Positions 41,169 to 51,431 of a DNA stretch of 64,000 nt are shown here, in pieces (position 1 is the first letter of the stretch; every line of letters begins with the position of its first letter). The notes beneath the pieces are model-generated. The model was not told where the DNA came from. It searched no databases and saw nothing but the letters and a program-made list of their open reading frames with translations. A program made the translations under genes and the position numbers. Source of the DNA: Mesostigma viride (lineage: Eukaryota; Streptophyta; Mesostigmatophyceae; Mesostigmatales; Mesostigmataceae); contig RPFO01000167.1 of the NCBI GenBank assembly GCA_009746045.1, positions 434,001 through 498,000 of the forward strand, given 5' to 3'.

Positions 41169-44100
41169 TTAAAGACCCTCCGCCTCCGCATTGCCCAGCA
41201 GCTCGATCTGGCGTGGTGCAAGCGACGGCGTGCGGATGATGTCAATCTCCTTACGGACACCGTTGATGACAGCGTACGCCGAGCAGGGCGCGACGACCTC
41301 CAGGCTGACCTTGTCGTTCTCGCTGGCCCAGTTGTGGATCTGGATGCCCGTGATGACCGCATAGTCCGCCTTCTTGATGTCGACCGCCTGCATGATCAGG
41401 TTCTCCAGGTCCTCGGTGATCATGCGCTCAGCGATCTTGGTGAAGCCGACCAGGTCCATGTCCGCCACGTCCTTGCCCTCGCGGATGGTGGCGCGCGCCA
41501 GGCGCTGCTTGAGGATGGAATACTCCGGGTCCTTGGCGTTGTGGGTGCCGACCGCCATCTCGCCCAGCGCAACGGGGCCGACAGCCTTGATCTCGCCCAA
41601 CGAGGCGATCAGGGCACCGCACGCGGTCGAGGGCGCGTCACGGTTGGGGCGTGGCACGCGGCCAATGTTGCCATCAGCATCCACGGCAATGTGTGGGAAG
41701 GAGAAGAAGACGTAGCGCTCGCGGCCTGAGAACTTGCAGGTCGGGGAGTGCGACAGGCCGGCCTTGAGACCGGTGACACCGCAGGTGAGAACACCGCCGA
41801 GCCCGTTGACGTTGAACGAGGAGCCGAAGACCTTGTCGATCTTCTGCTTGAGTGGGCCGGTGATCTCATCACGGCACAGGTTGATGCAGGCAATCGAGTT
41901 ATACGACTCGAAGCCAAACTTGTGGAGGGAGATCTCGACGCGGGAGACAAAGTCCTCATAGCCCAGGAAGTAGGGGAAGTGCTTCTGGAGCATGGCAGCG
42001 CGCTCAATGTCGTTGGTGGCGGCGTTGTCCTCCACCGCGACGACCGCGGGGGGTGGCACGGTGGACGCGACCTGGATGGTCTTGCGGTCGGTCAGCAGGC
42101 GGGTGGCGACGGTCGCGCCGGCCGCGGTGGGCATGGCGAAGCGGCCGCCGGATGGGCCCTCCTTGCTCATCTTGGCGTTGCGCATGAGGGTGATCATGCG
42201 GGGGGTGAGGGCCGGCAGCGCCGACAGGTCCATCTCCTTGCGCTCGCCGTTGATCACGCAGTAGGCCTTGTTCGGCAGCACAAACTCAAAGTCGTGGCGG
42301 TCCTTGTTGCCGCCCTCCAGCAGCTCCTTCTCATTAGCCTCAGCCTCCCACGCGTGGATCTGGATGCCCGTGATGACCGCATAGTCGGCCTTGGAGCTGT
42401 GGTGGGGAACAGAAAAAGAGAGAGGAAAGCAGGGCCAGGTGGCATGAGGAGGTCAGCACATGGGAGGAGGCATTCATGGAGCAAGCTACTATCACTTTAT
42501 TGATTATGAACTGGACTAAAAAGAAGGGAACTATCAGCTGATGATGAAGGACTGCAAGGCAAGATTGGAAAGAAAACATGAAGAGCTCTCTTCCACCCTG
42601 GCCATGCGGTACAATGTGCACAGTTGAACTGAAAGCATGGACAAGTGACACCAGAAAACAGAGCAGAGACTCAAAAAGGGGGAAAACACTCACGTGTCGA
42701 CGGCGTCCATGATCAGGTCCTCCAGGTCGTGCGTGATGCGCTCCTCGGCCGCGGCCGTGAACTTGACCAGGTCGACATCGGCCGGGTTCATGCCCTTGGC
42801 CTTGAGGGTGCGCGCCATGCGGGCGCGGCAAATGGAGAACTCACAGTCGTGTGGCTCGTGCACGCCCTTGACCTTGCACTCGGGCTCCACACCATTGGCC
42901 TTGATCGTGCCCAGCGCGCCGATCATGGCACCGCACGCAGTGGACTCCTGGCCACGGCCCGGGCGGTGGATGGCGCCCACCTTGCCGGACGAGTCGATGG
43001 CAATGTGGGGGAAGGAGAAGAAGACGTAACGCTCACGGCCGCCCAGGACGGGGGAGTGGGAGATGCCGGCCTTGACACCGGTCACACCGCAGGTGAGCAT
43101 GCCGCCCAGACCGTTGACCATGAACGAGGAACCGAAGACATCCTCAACCGCCTCACGCATCGGCTCGCAGACCTCATCACGGCACACGTTCAGGCAGGCG
43201 ATCGTGTTCTCGCCCACAAACCCGTTCTCAAACAGGGCGACCTCCGCGCGGGAGATGAAGTCCTCCAGGTTGGTCGCGCCGGGGTAGTACTTGCCGACCA
43301 CCGCGGTACGATCAGCCAGGGCCTCCTCAAAGGTGCGGGTCATGTTGTTAGTCTCGACGACCTTCTGGGCCTTGTTGAGGATGTCCGCCTCGCGCTGGAT
43401 GAGCGCGACCGGACGCGCGGTCGAGCTGCGCGCCTTGGAGAGCATGGTCCAGCCCACGGTGGCCAGGGACCCGCCGACGGCCAGGGGCAGCACAGTCGGG
43501 GCCAGGCGGGAGACGGTGGAGGACAGCTCGCCTGCATTCAGGCCCGCGGCCGCGATCAGGGGCAGCGCAGCGCCCGCCTTCTGCAGCTGGGCACCCATGG
43601 AGGCGTCAGGGGCGCCATGGGCCAGGCGGCCAAGGCTCTCATCGATGGTGGCACCCATGGCTGGATTTGGGCAGGGGGCGGGGGCAGCAGAACAAGGGAG
43701 CAAGGGAAAATGGTGGCCGAGGACATGTCAGTGTGGCTGTCAAGCTACCAAGGACCATGCCTTGGAAGGGAACCGGAAACAGAAAGCCTGACGAACAGCG
43801 GGGCAGACTTACAGGACGGGTTGGTCGCCGCGTTGGCCATCTGGGCAGCGCTGGAGACGATCGCAGCCGCGAGCACGAGGATCGTGCCCAGGTTCAGGCC
43901 CGCCGAGGGGGTGCCTGGGGCGGCAGCGGGGACCATGCCGACGGAGCTCATCAGGTTGCGGAGGGGGGCCTCGAACCCGCGCAGCAGCGAGGTGGAGGAC
44001 AGCTCCATGACCGCGTTGGCGGTCTCCTCTTTAGGGGCGGCAGAGAAGTCATTGGTTGACTTGGGAGCAAGGCATGCGACCACAGGGGCACGGGCGGGGA

Positions 44101-44182
44101 CTGGCTTGAGACCAGGGACACCACGGCCCAGCTTCTTTCCTTGGCTTAGGCTGCTGTGTGTGGGCACGGGGCGCAGCAGCAT
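41169..44182 (-). CDS. chloroplast LCIB-family protein with two tandem theta-CA-like domains
   Basis: Minus-strand exons 44182-43813, 43660-42694 and 42396-41169 (introns 152 and 297 bp, GT-AG) total 2565 bases, exactly 855 codons with the stop. Residues 1-50 resemble a green-algal transit peptide (PARAPVVACLAPK). A hydrophobic GTILVLAAAIVSSAAQMANA and a second hydrophobic helix (VLPLAVGGSLATVGWTML) follow. Each of two repeats carries LCIB signatures: N(V/L)CRDE, RERYVFFSFPHIA, and STACGA, giving the Cys, His, Cys zinc ligands and Asp/Arg dyad of beta-like carbonic anhydrases. Each ends with an AYxVINGxRKExD tail. LCIB proteins act in the algal CO2-concentrating mechanism near the pyrenoid; activity here is inferred. 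Known Chlamydomonas LCIB/LCIC are single-domain. Confidence 0.9.
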
Positions 44183-46072
44183 CGGGAGAGACAGGGAACA
44201 ATGACATTCAGTAAATGCGCACTGACGGGAGCGGAAGGTTGCTTGCGGAACGAAGCCATCCCGATCTAAGTTCGAGCGGCTCACTACCAGGTATCTGGGG
44301 AGGGATAAGCATCCACTGCACACTGCATGGTGCGACGACTGCAGGCTATCATTGCAGAAATTGCTGCCGAAACCACCAGCGGGCGCGCCCAGCAGCCAGG
44401 CACAGTACACGTAGAAGAGAGGGCGCATCGTACCTAGCGGATTGGAACGAGGCGACCTTCAGCTGGCTTCCAGTCAAGAACGAAGAGGTAAGAGACGCCA
44501 TTGTTTCTAAGTGGAGGTGAAGGTGGGATGGGTGGGATGGGTGGGGTGGAGCCTAGGAAGAGCTTGTGGTGGGCGAGCTTGGACTGCGTCAGCGGTGGAA
44601 TGCTGGGCCTTGTTGTACCCTCGACCAACTTGCATCCTGACCAACGGTTCTGCATTATATTGACGTTATCCAATGTTCCGCATTGGGCTTTGCAGGTGCG
44701 TGTAGGTCCGTAACGATTATTCGGTCGTTATGCTCCAAAACTGATGCCGGAGGCCGGTGCTAGGCACAAATCTGCCAGGAAAAAATGCCTAGTAAAACCA
44801 CTTGGCGGACACTTGGCGACATGGGAGCAACCGTTGAGCTCTTGCTAGCGGTTAAGATGCCTCTCTGAGCCTCTCTGTCTGAGGAGTTGAAACCACTCCG
44901 GATGTGCACAGAGCAACCTACTAGGAGGTGGTTATAGAAAATCACGTGCCGCGTCACCTGCCAATAAAAATCCCTGCCAATGAAATTAACGACGAGGCGC
45001 TTGTCGACAGGTGATGGTGACAGTTTCTGAACTCAAGTTGCAGGCCCTCAGTTGCAGGCCCTGCGTTGATAGACGTTACTAGAAGGTGTCAATTTCAGCC
45101 ACAAACAGCCTAACTGCCTCGCCAGTACTGGTGGGAAGTTGCAAAGGCTCAGATTGTGCGGTCCCAGTACCACAAAAATGCATCCTTCCTCGCCACGTAA
45201 GGGACTGGTCCTGTTTGACGCCCAAGCCTGCGCCGTACGCCGCGCCTGTTGCATAGTTATGCTGACAGGACGTCCTTTCATGTGCATGTCAACGTGTCAA
45301 CTGACGTTTTGTGTCATGTGACTCACGTCGCGTCGGAGACAGAATACGTATCAAGTACAGTCATTCCCGCGTTAAGTTGCGTTTCTTAAGGTTGCGTTCC
45401 CGCTTTAAGTTGCGGCGCCGATTTTTGGGGGGCGACCGCAACTTAAGCATGGAGGCCATCGCAACTTAACGCGGTAATGACTCAATTTGTAGGTGTCAGG
45501 CCATTTTTGGCCGCGCAGGCAGGCCATTTTTTGCCAAGTCCGGACCCGCTACGTGATTTTAGGCGGCAAAATACGCAAGCCCCACTGGCGCGCAAATTTC
45601 CCCGCCTGCTGGCTTTGGTGAAAAGCGCGAATGCAACCTTACAAATTCAGTTTTGCAGCCGGCCTGCGGGCTGCGGTACATAAGAATCCATGACCATTAA
45701 ATTAAATTAAATTAAATTATAACATGCCTCCGTTGGGAGATCATGTAGCACATATTCACTGAGTTCCTTGATGGGTGGTGGTGGAGAGATCCATGACCAT
45801 GCAGGGTCTGTAATTGAGACATCTTGCCAGAAATCATTACCACCCGTCATGCCGAATGCACCACAAAAGGGCAAAGACAAGGTCGTTGAGGCCACAGGCC
45901 TAGGGCTGCCTGTGGCCTCCATGCTGTTATTATGATTGTTTAATTACATGCAGGCCATTGACAGTAAATGAAGCTTCCCTCACGACTGTTCCCATGTTTT
46001 GTCACAGTCAAACGTGAAGCCGGCAGGCAATTAAGCAACCCGCCAAATAGAGAGCCGAAGTCAGAGGGTTAA
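44183..46072. other. upstream region of the LCIB-like gene
   Basis: No convincing gene. Contains the small inverted-repeat element at 45357-45481 and an AAATT microsatellite near 45700. The promoter of the LCIB-like gene should be at its left end; no specific low-CO2 element was identified. Confidence 0.4.
45357..45481. mobile_element. 125-bp MITE-like inverted repeat
   Basis: Begins CAGTCATTCCCGCGTTAAGT and ends with its near-complement ACTTAACGCGGTAATGACT; additional GCAACTTAA or TTAAGTTGC motifs lie inside. The size and terminal CAGTCATT suggest a miniature transposon of the mariner/pogo type. No clear TA duplication was found. Confidence 0.55.
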
Positions 46073-46516
46073 ATGTTACGACCTGGCTCTACTCTATCCC
46101 AAACACCTCGCCTGACTTTACCTAAACTAGTTAGGTTACCTAGTGATGAGGAGCTATATTGTGGAAAGACCTGGGACGTGACGACTCTGTTCTCAATGAA
46201 TTCTTATACATTCTAATATAATATGCCATACACCGAATAAATCCAGCGTACTACGAAGAAAACACTACTACTCCATGACCCTAGCTAATATGTGTTACGA
46301 ATCCATAACACACGCCGGGTGCAATTCACGAAGGACAACTGCTGCATAAATGATCGCCGACCTTCGTGTATGCTCGGTGTTACGTCCCGGCCGGCCCAGA
46401 CACACCTAGCCTGAGCTACGTAGCGAAAGATCCTCCTTGCCGGCATTAGGAATAATTCAAGGTGGCTTAATGTAGATTGCGCTTCACGACGTGAGTCGTG
46501 AGATATCTGGCACCTC
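46073..46516 (-). mobile_element. TGTTACG-type LTR, outer fragment
   Basis: Starts TGTTACGACCTGG. It shares with the LTR at 54467 the succession ACTTTACCTAAACT-like, ATAATA(C/T)GCCATACA, CCATGACCCTAGC, TAACACACGCCG and TGCATAAATG. It is interrupted at 46517 by the TGTCGCG element and probably continues at 49027. Strand is taken from the polypurine tract at 51432. Confidence 0.5.
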
Positions 46517-47939
46517 TGTCGCGTCCGTGATCTATCACGTCCGCAATTCAGATTCTAGCGTAATTCTGACGTCCGCAGCCTTGTGCGGGTTGCTATACCG
46601 CGGCCCGGTACTGACGCCGCGGATCTCAGTTGTACTCACGCGCCAAGTCCGCTGAATTTGCTGACGGAACTTTTGGGCGGACCTGAATTTCACTGACATT
46701 CGTCACAAGGGCAGTTTGCCGAATGCTGGTACACAGCAAGCCGGCGAGGCACTGAGCAGATGTGCAATTTCAGGATTTCAACGTGGGACACCAGACACAA
46801 ATGCAAGGAAGCCCCAGGCGGTGCCTGGCATAGCCGATAGATTTGCCCTTGTATATTTGTGTTCGCTTGACAGATAAAGCTTGAAGTTTAGCTTGTCGGA
46901 AATTAGACAATGTTATGATTGGCTGATGTCTAAAGTGGCGCTAGTGGCGCCAGCCGCCAGGCTTGAGCTTTGAGCAGTATAGAAGGATGAGCAACGAACC
47001 ATGGTGGTCGTTGTTCGTCCGTTTCTCTCCCTCACAACTGGTTTGTTGTCTTCATGGGGTGAAATAGTTCGAGCAGCCCGGAGCAGCCCCCGTGAGTGGT
47101 TGCATGCAGTCAGTTGCCATGAGGATGGACTGACGGATATGACAATGTATTGGTTTTGTTAAGAATGTGTGTAAGACTGAGAACGAGACAAGGGACAGGG
47201 CCTTCGGGCACCCTGGTCGTCGTTGGCAAGAATGCCAGTAGGAACTAGGTCGGGAACACACGCGCACTGCCGCCACAAGGGGCCTGCAGTGGCGTCAACC
47301 AAGGGACCTCACAGCTGCTCTTATAACTACAACATTACAACTCGACACTCTTTGTAATTCGTCATGTATCTCATTGGAATTGAAATGTCTTTTGGTTGCT
47401 TTAATGATAAAGCATGGTCTCAAGAATCGGCTGGTTGGGCCGGATTGCCTGTCATGAAGGTGGCGGTGCCATAAAGGACCGCACCTTTCATTCTCATTTT
47501 AAACGGACGAACAACCCATGATGGGTTCAGTCCGGCCAGCCTGGGTTCCTCCTGCTTCACCCAGGGAAGCACAAGGAAGAGGTTATTGCTTAGCCTTCAA
47601 AAGCATCTGAAGAGGTTAGGCTTTTCCCTGTAAAAAGCCATTGAAGGGGTTATTGCTAAGCCTTTAAAAGCATGCATGTTAAGGTTGTTGCTGATCCTGG
47701 AAAAGCATCTTTGAGCAGCTGGATTTTTTTTTTTTTTTGCTGCTGCCTGGAATGACGCCCTCTTTGGGCTTCCTTCTTTTGTGTGAGATGCCTTTCTTTC
47801 ACTTTTTGCTCTCACGTTGTTGTGAGCTAAATAGTGGGGGGGGAGGTGGCATATCTCACACATGATTACTGCTGATAGTGGATGCATTCCAAGTAGCGGT
47901 AATGACCAGTCCAGGATGATATGGCACGCAAACGCGACA
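46517..47939 (+). mobile_element. TGTCGCG-family LTR-like unit 1 (1423 bp)
   Basis: Begins TGTCGCGTCCGTGATC and ends GCACGCAAACGCGACA, with 8-bp inverted ends. TATAGAAGG near 46977 could be a promoter, followed by the conserved CATGGTGGTCGTTG. Relative to unit 2 it has an extra roughly 342 bp (about 47503-47845) that contains a T run and ends in a G run. CCTC precedes the unit. Confidence 0.8.
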
Positions 47940-47941
47940 GC

Positions 47942-49022
47942 TGTCGCGTCCGTGATCTATCACGTCCGCAATTCAGATTTTAGCGTAATTCTGACGTCCG
48001 CAGCCTTGTGCGGGTTGCTATACCGCGGCCCGGTACTGACGCCGCGGATCTCAGTTGTACTCACGCGCCAAGTCCGCTGAATTTGCTGACGGAACTTTTG
48101 GGCGGACCTGAATTTCACTGACATTCGTCACAAGGGCAGTTTGCCGAATGCTGGTACACAGCAAGCCGGCGAGGCACTGAGCAGATGTGCAATTTCAGGA
48201 TTTCAACGTGGGACACCAGACACAAATGCAAGGAAGCCCCAGGCGGTGCCTGGCATAGCCGATAGATTTGCCCTTGTATATTTGTGTTCGCTTGACAGAT
48301 AAAGCTTGAAGTTTAGCTTGTCGGAAATTAGACAATGTTATGATTGGCTGATGTCTAAAGTGGCGCTAGTGGCGCCAGCCGCCAGGCTTGAGCTTTGAGC
48401 AGTATAGAAGGATGAGCAACGAACCATGGTGGTCGTTGTTCGTCCGTTTCTCTCCCTCACAACTGGTTTGTTGTCTTCATGGGGTGAAATAGTTCGAGCA
48501 GCCCGGAGCAGCCCCCGTGAGTGGTTGCATGCAGTCAGTTGCCATGAGGATGGACTGACGGATATGACAATGTATTGGTTTTGTTAAGAATGTGTGTAAG
48601 ACTGAGAACGAGACAAGGGACAGGGCCTTCGGGCACCCTGGTCGTCGTTGGCAAGAATGCCAGTAGGAACTAGGTCGGGAACACACGCGCACTGCCGCCA
48701 CAAGGGGCCTGCAGTGGCGTCAACCAAGGGACCTCACAGCTGCTCTTATAACTACAACATTACAACTCGACACTCTTTGTAATTCGTCATGTATCTCATT
48801 GGAATTGAAATGTCTTTTGGTTGCTTTAATGATAAAGCATGGTCTCAAGAATCGGCTGGTTGGGCCGGATTGCCTGTCATGAAGGTGGCGGTGCCATAAA
48901 GGACCGCACCTTTCATTCTCATTTTAAGGTGGCATATCTCACACATGATTACTGCTGATAGTGGATGCATTCCAAGTAGCGGTAATGACCAGTCCAGGAT
49001 GATATGGCACGCAAACGCGACA
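47942..49022 (+). mobile_element. TGTCGCG-family LTR-like unit 2 (1081 bp)
   Basis: Nearly identical to unit 1 outside the missing 342-bp block. Separated from it by only GC, forming the 16-bp palindrome CGCGACAGCTGTCGCG. It is followed by CCTC (49023-49026), matching the CCTC before unit 1, so the pair behaves as a single insertion. Confidence 0.8.
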
Positions 49023-51431
49023 CCTCGGCTTGATGCCAAGCTAATTGTACACACTTATATTGGCTAGCAATACCAATTACAAATGGTTAATTGCCCCAGG
49101 CTCAATGTGAAGGCGTTTTCGCACTTAACAATCATCAAACCAAGAGGACGAGACTCTCGTCCTCGGACTAATTTAACCTAGGTCGGTTGCGGCGTAGATA
49201 CAACGCCAATCCCTCTAGAACACTCCAAGTCAATCATTCCACGTAGGATCCGGGCCGACATCGACCCTCAACTACAGGATCCACGCATAGAACTACAGAC
49301 GGACCCAGAACTGGCGCGGCGCCACTGCACCTAAAAGGTCAACCTAGGACCAAAATAACTAGTCCATTTCACACAATAGCCAATATCCATATAACCCATT
49401 CATGTCCCACGTAGCTCCCACAAAAACCAGCATCTTCATTAAAACAATAAGTGGAAGCATACATGTGACACTAATTGACATGCCCGGAGGCACGCCGTTC
49501 AAGGCCCTTCATGAAGTACGTTGCCCTAGAGGCAACCAAGACACGGGTGGGTGGGTGGGGAGCAAAGAAAGAGGCCGACAAAACCAGCCAGAGCGGCTTT
49601 TAGTCGCAAAACCTCCCTTATCCCTAGCTAACTGACGTCATTAAACCCTTATGTTTAGTGGATGCTAGTAAGACGCTAACCGTACAAACCGGGGGTAGAA
49701 TATCCCGAATCTGCACGGCTAGTATTAAATAATGCGTAGGTTGTTCTTTTCAGGGGCACTGCACCTCACGCCCCGTTCCGCCCGGGTATAATCAACCCAA
49801 GCGCGGAACGCACATTTTATTTAATTCATTTTTCAACCATGCACTATATTGCATCTACTAATCACAAAAGCTCTAGCCAAACAGCTACGAGTAAACACTA
49901 CGACCTATAAGCCGCTCATCCAGCGGCCTCTTGTTCCCGCATTCACGTATAGAAGAAACTCCGTTCAAAGAACCCCGATTCATGTCCCACGTAGCTCCCA
50001 CAAAAACCAGCATCTTCATTAAAACAATAAGTGGAAGCATACATGTGACACTAATTGACATGCCCGGAGGCACGCCGTTCAAGGCCCTTCATGAAGTACG
50101 TTGCCCAATCACCCCCGCCCTGGCTTTCCCTTGAAGCCGCACTCCACCTTGCTCGTTGTCACAAGTGACCGCCCTGCCGCAAAACGGGAGCCCCCCCACA
50201 TCGGGAGGCGTGTGCCCGGCGGCTGTGGATGCATGGCCAGGCCCAAAAAGGCCCAGCGCATTTGCACTGCGATTGCGCACGGCCAGCCTATCATGACCCC
50301 TCTCGGGGCCCCGAGTCGGTACCGCTATGGCCGTCTCCCCATAGACCCGGGGTGCTTCGAGAAAAAAACGTGGACCTAGCCCAGGCCCCGCCAGCCCGGA
50401 TGCCCGAGGCCACAGCCCCAGGCACCTGGCTGAACGAGAGTCCGTTCAGCCAAGACCGCATTCCCCCCGAGGTTTCTATGCGTGGGGAAAAAATTTCTAG
50501 CTTAGGCGCTTTTCCCATCGCCGTCCCCAGCCCCAACCACCCCCCTCGGCGGAAGGCAATTGCAAAGTTTGCTGGCCAGCAGCAATTTCCGAAGAAAAAG
50601 CCGCAGGCCGCGGACCGAGACACGGGTCGCCAGTGCCAGCCATCCGGCTCCAACCCGGGGTGCAAGCATCCCCAGGTACGGAGCACCAGCTCGCGCACTG
50701 GGCCGACCAAGCGACAGTTGAGCACCTGTCACGGCATCCGGCCCACCAAAGACCCCAAGCTGGGGAAAAGGTGCGGACCGGAGGTAATCATTTTCTTTTC
50801 TTTTAGTTAACCGAGCGAGGAACTACGCCTGGCCGGTTAACAACTGGAAGTCTCACCACTGGCCAAGTGGCCAGTGCAACCAGTGCTTTTGGGATTTTGC
50901 TCCGCAGCACCCATAGCTGCGGCTGCCGCCGCAACGACAACGAGCAAAGAAAGAGGCCGACAAAACCAGCCAGAGCGGCTTTTAGTCGCAAAACCTCCCT
51001 TATCCCTAGCTAACTGACGTCATTAAACCCTTATGTTTAGTGGATGCTAGTAAGACGCTAACCGTACAAACCGGGGGTAGAATATCCCGAATCTGCACGG
51101 CTAGTATTAAATAATGCGTAGGTTGTTCTTTTCAGGGGCACTGCACCTCACGCCCCGTTCCGCCCGGGTATAATCAACCCAAGCGCGGAACGCACATTTT
51201 ATTTAATTCATTTTTCAACAATGCACTATATTGCATCTACTAATCACAAAAGCTCTAGCCAAACAGCTACGAGTAAACACTACGACCTATAAGCCGCTCA
51301 TCCAGCGGCCTCTTGTTCCCGCATTCACGTATAGAAGAAACTCCGTTCAAAGAACCCCGATTACAACAGACCAAACGGCCTTAGTAATTTATTTCATTGT
51401 TACGTCCGACCAAAAGGGCCGGGACGTAACA
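49023..51431 (-). mobile_element. TGTTACG-type LTR continuation with internal duplication
   Basis: Ends GGGACGTAACA at 51431, complementary to TGTTACGTCC, with a polypurine tract (minus strand) at 51432-51446; so it is read as the 3' LTR of a minus-strand element. A block of about 126 bp (49404-49525 and 49979-50105) and one of about 418 bp (49562-49978 and 50943-51361) are both duplicated. In the second copy the 30-bp spacer is replaced by about 840 bp of GC-rich unknown sequence. The final 35 bp can form a TGTTACGTCC/GGGACGTAACA hairpin. Confidence 0.5.
50106..50942 (+). other. 840-bp GC-rich insert in the duplicated LTR
   Basis: Holds a 193-codon frame (50229-50810) rich in Pro, Lys and Arg (KKKPQAADRDTGRQC, TGPTKRQLSTCHGI), ending just after a run of T. 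I recognise no family. It may be a captured host segment or a small element; boundaries match the points where the flanking duplication is interrupted. Confidence 0.4.

Noticed and set aside
41334-44204. Long + strand ORFs opposite the LCIB-like gene (up to 519 residues)
   Set aside because: They are antisense shadows of a GC-rich gene whose minus-strand exons join to exactly 855 codons with LCIB motifs.
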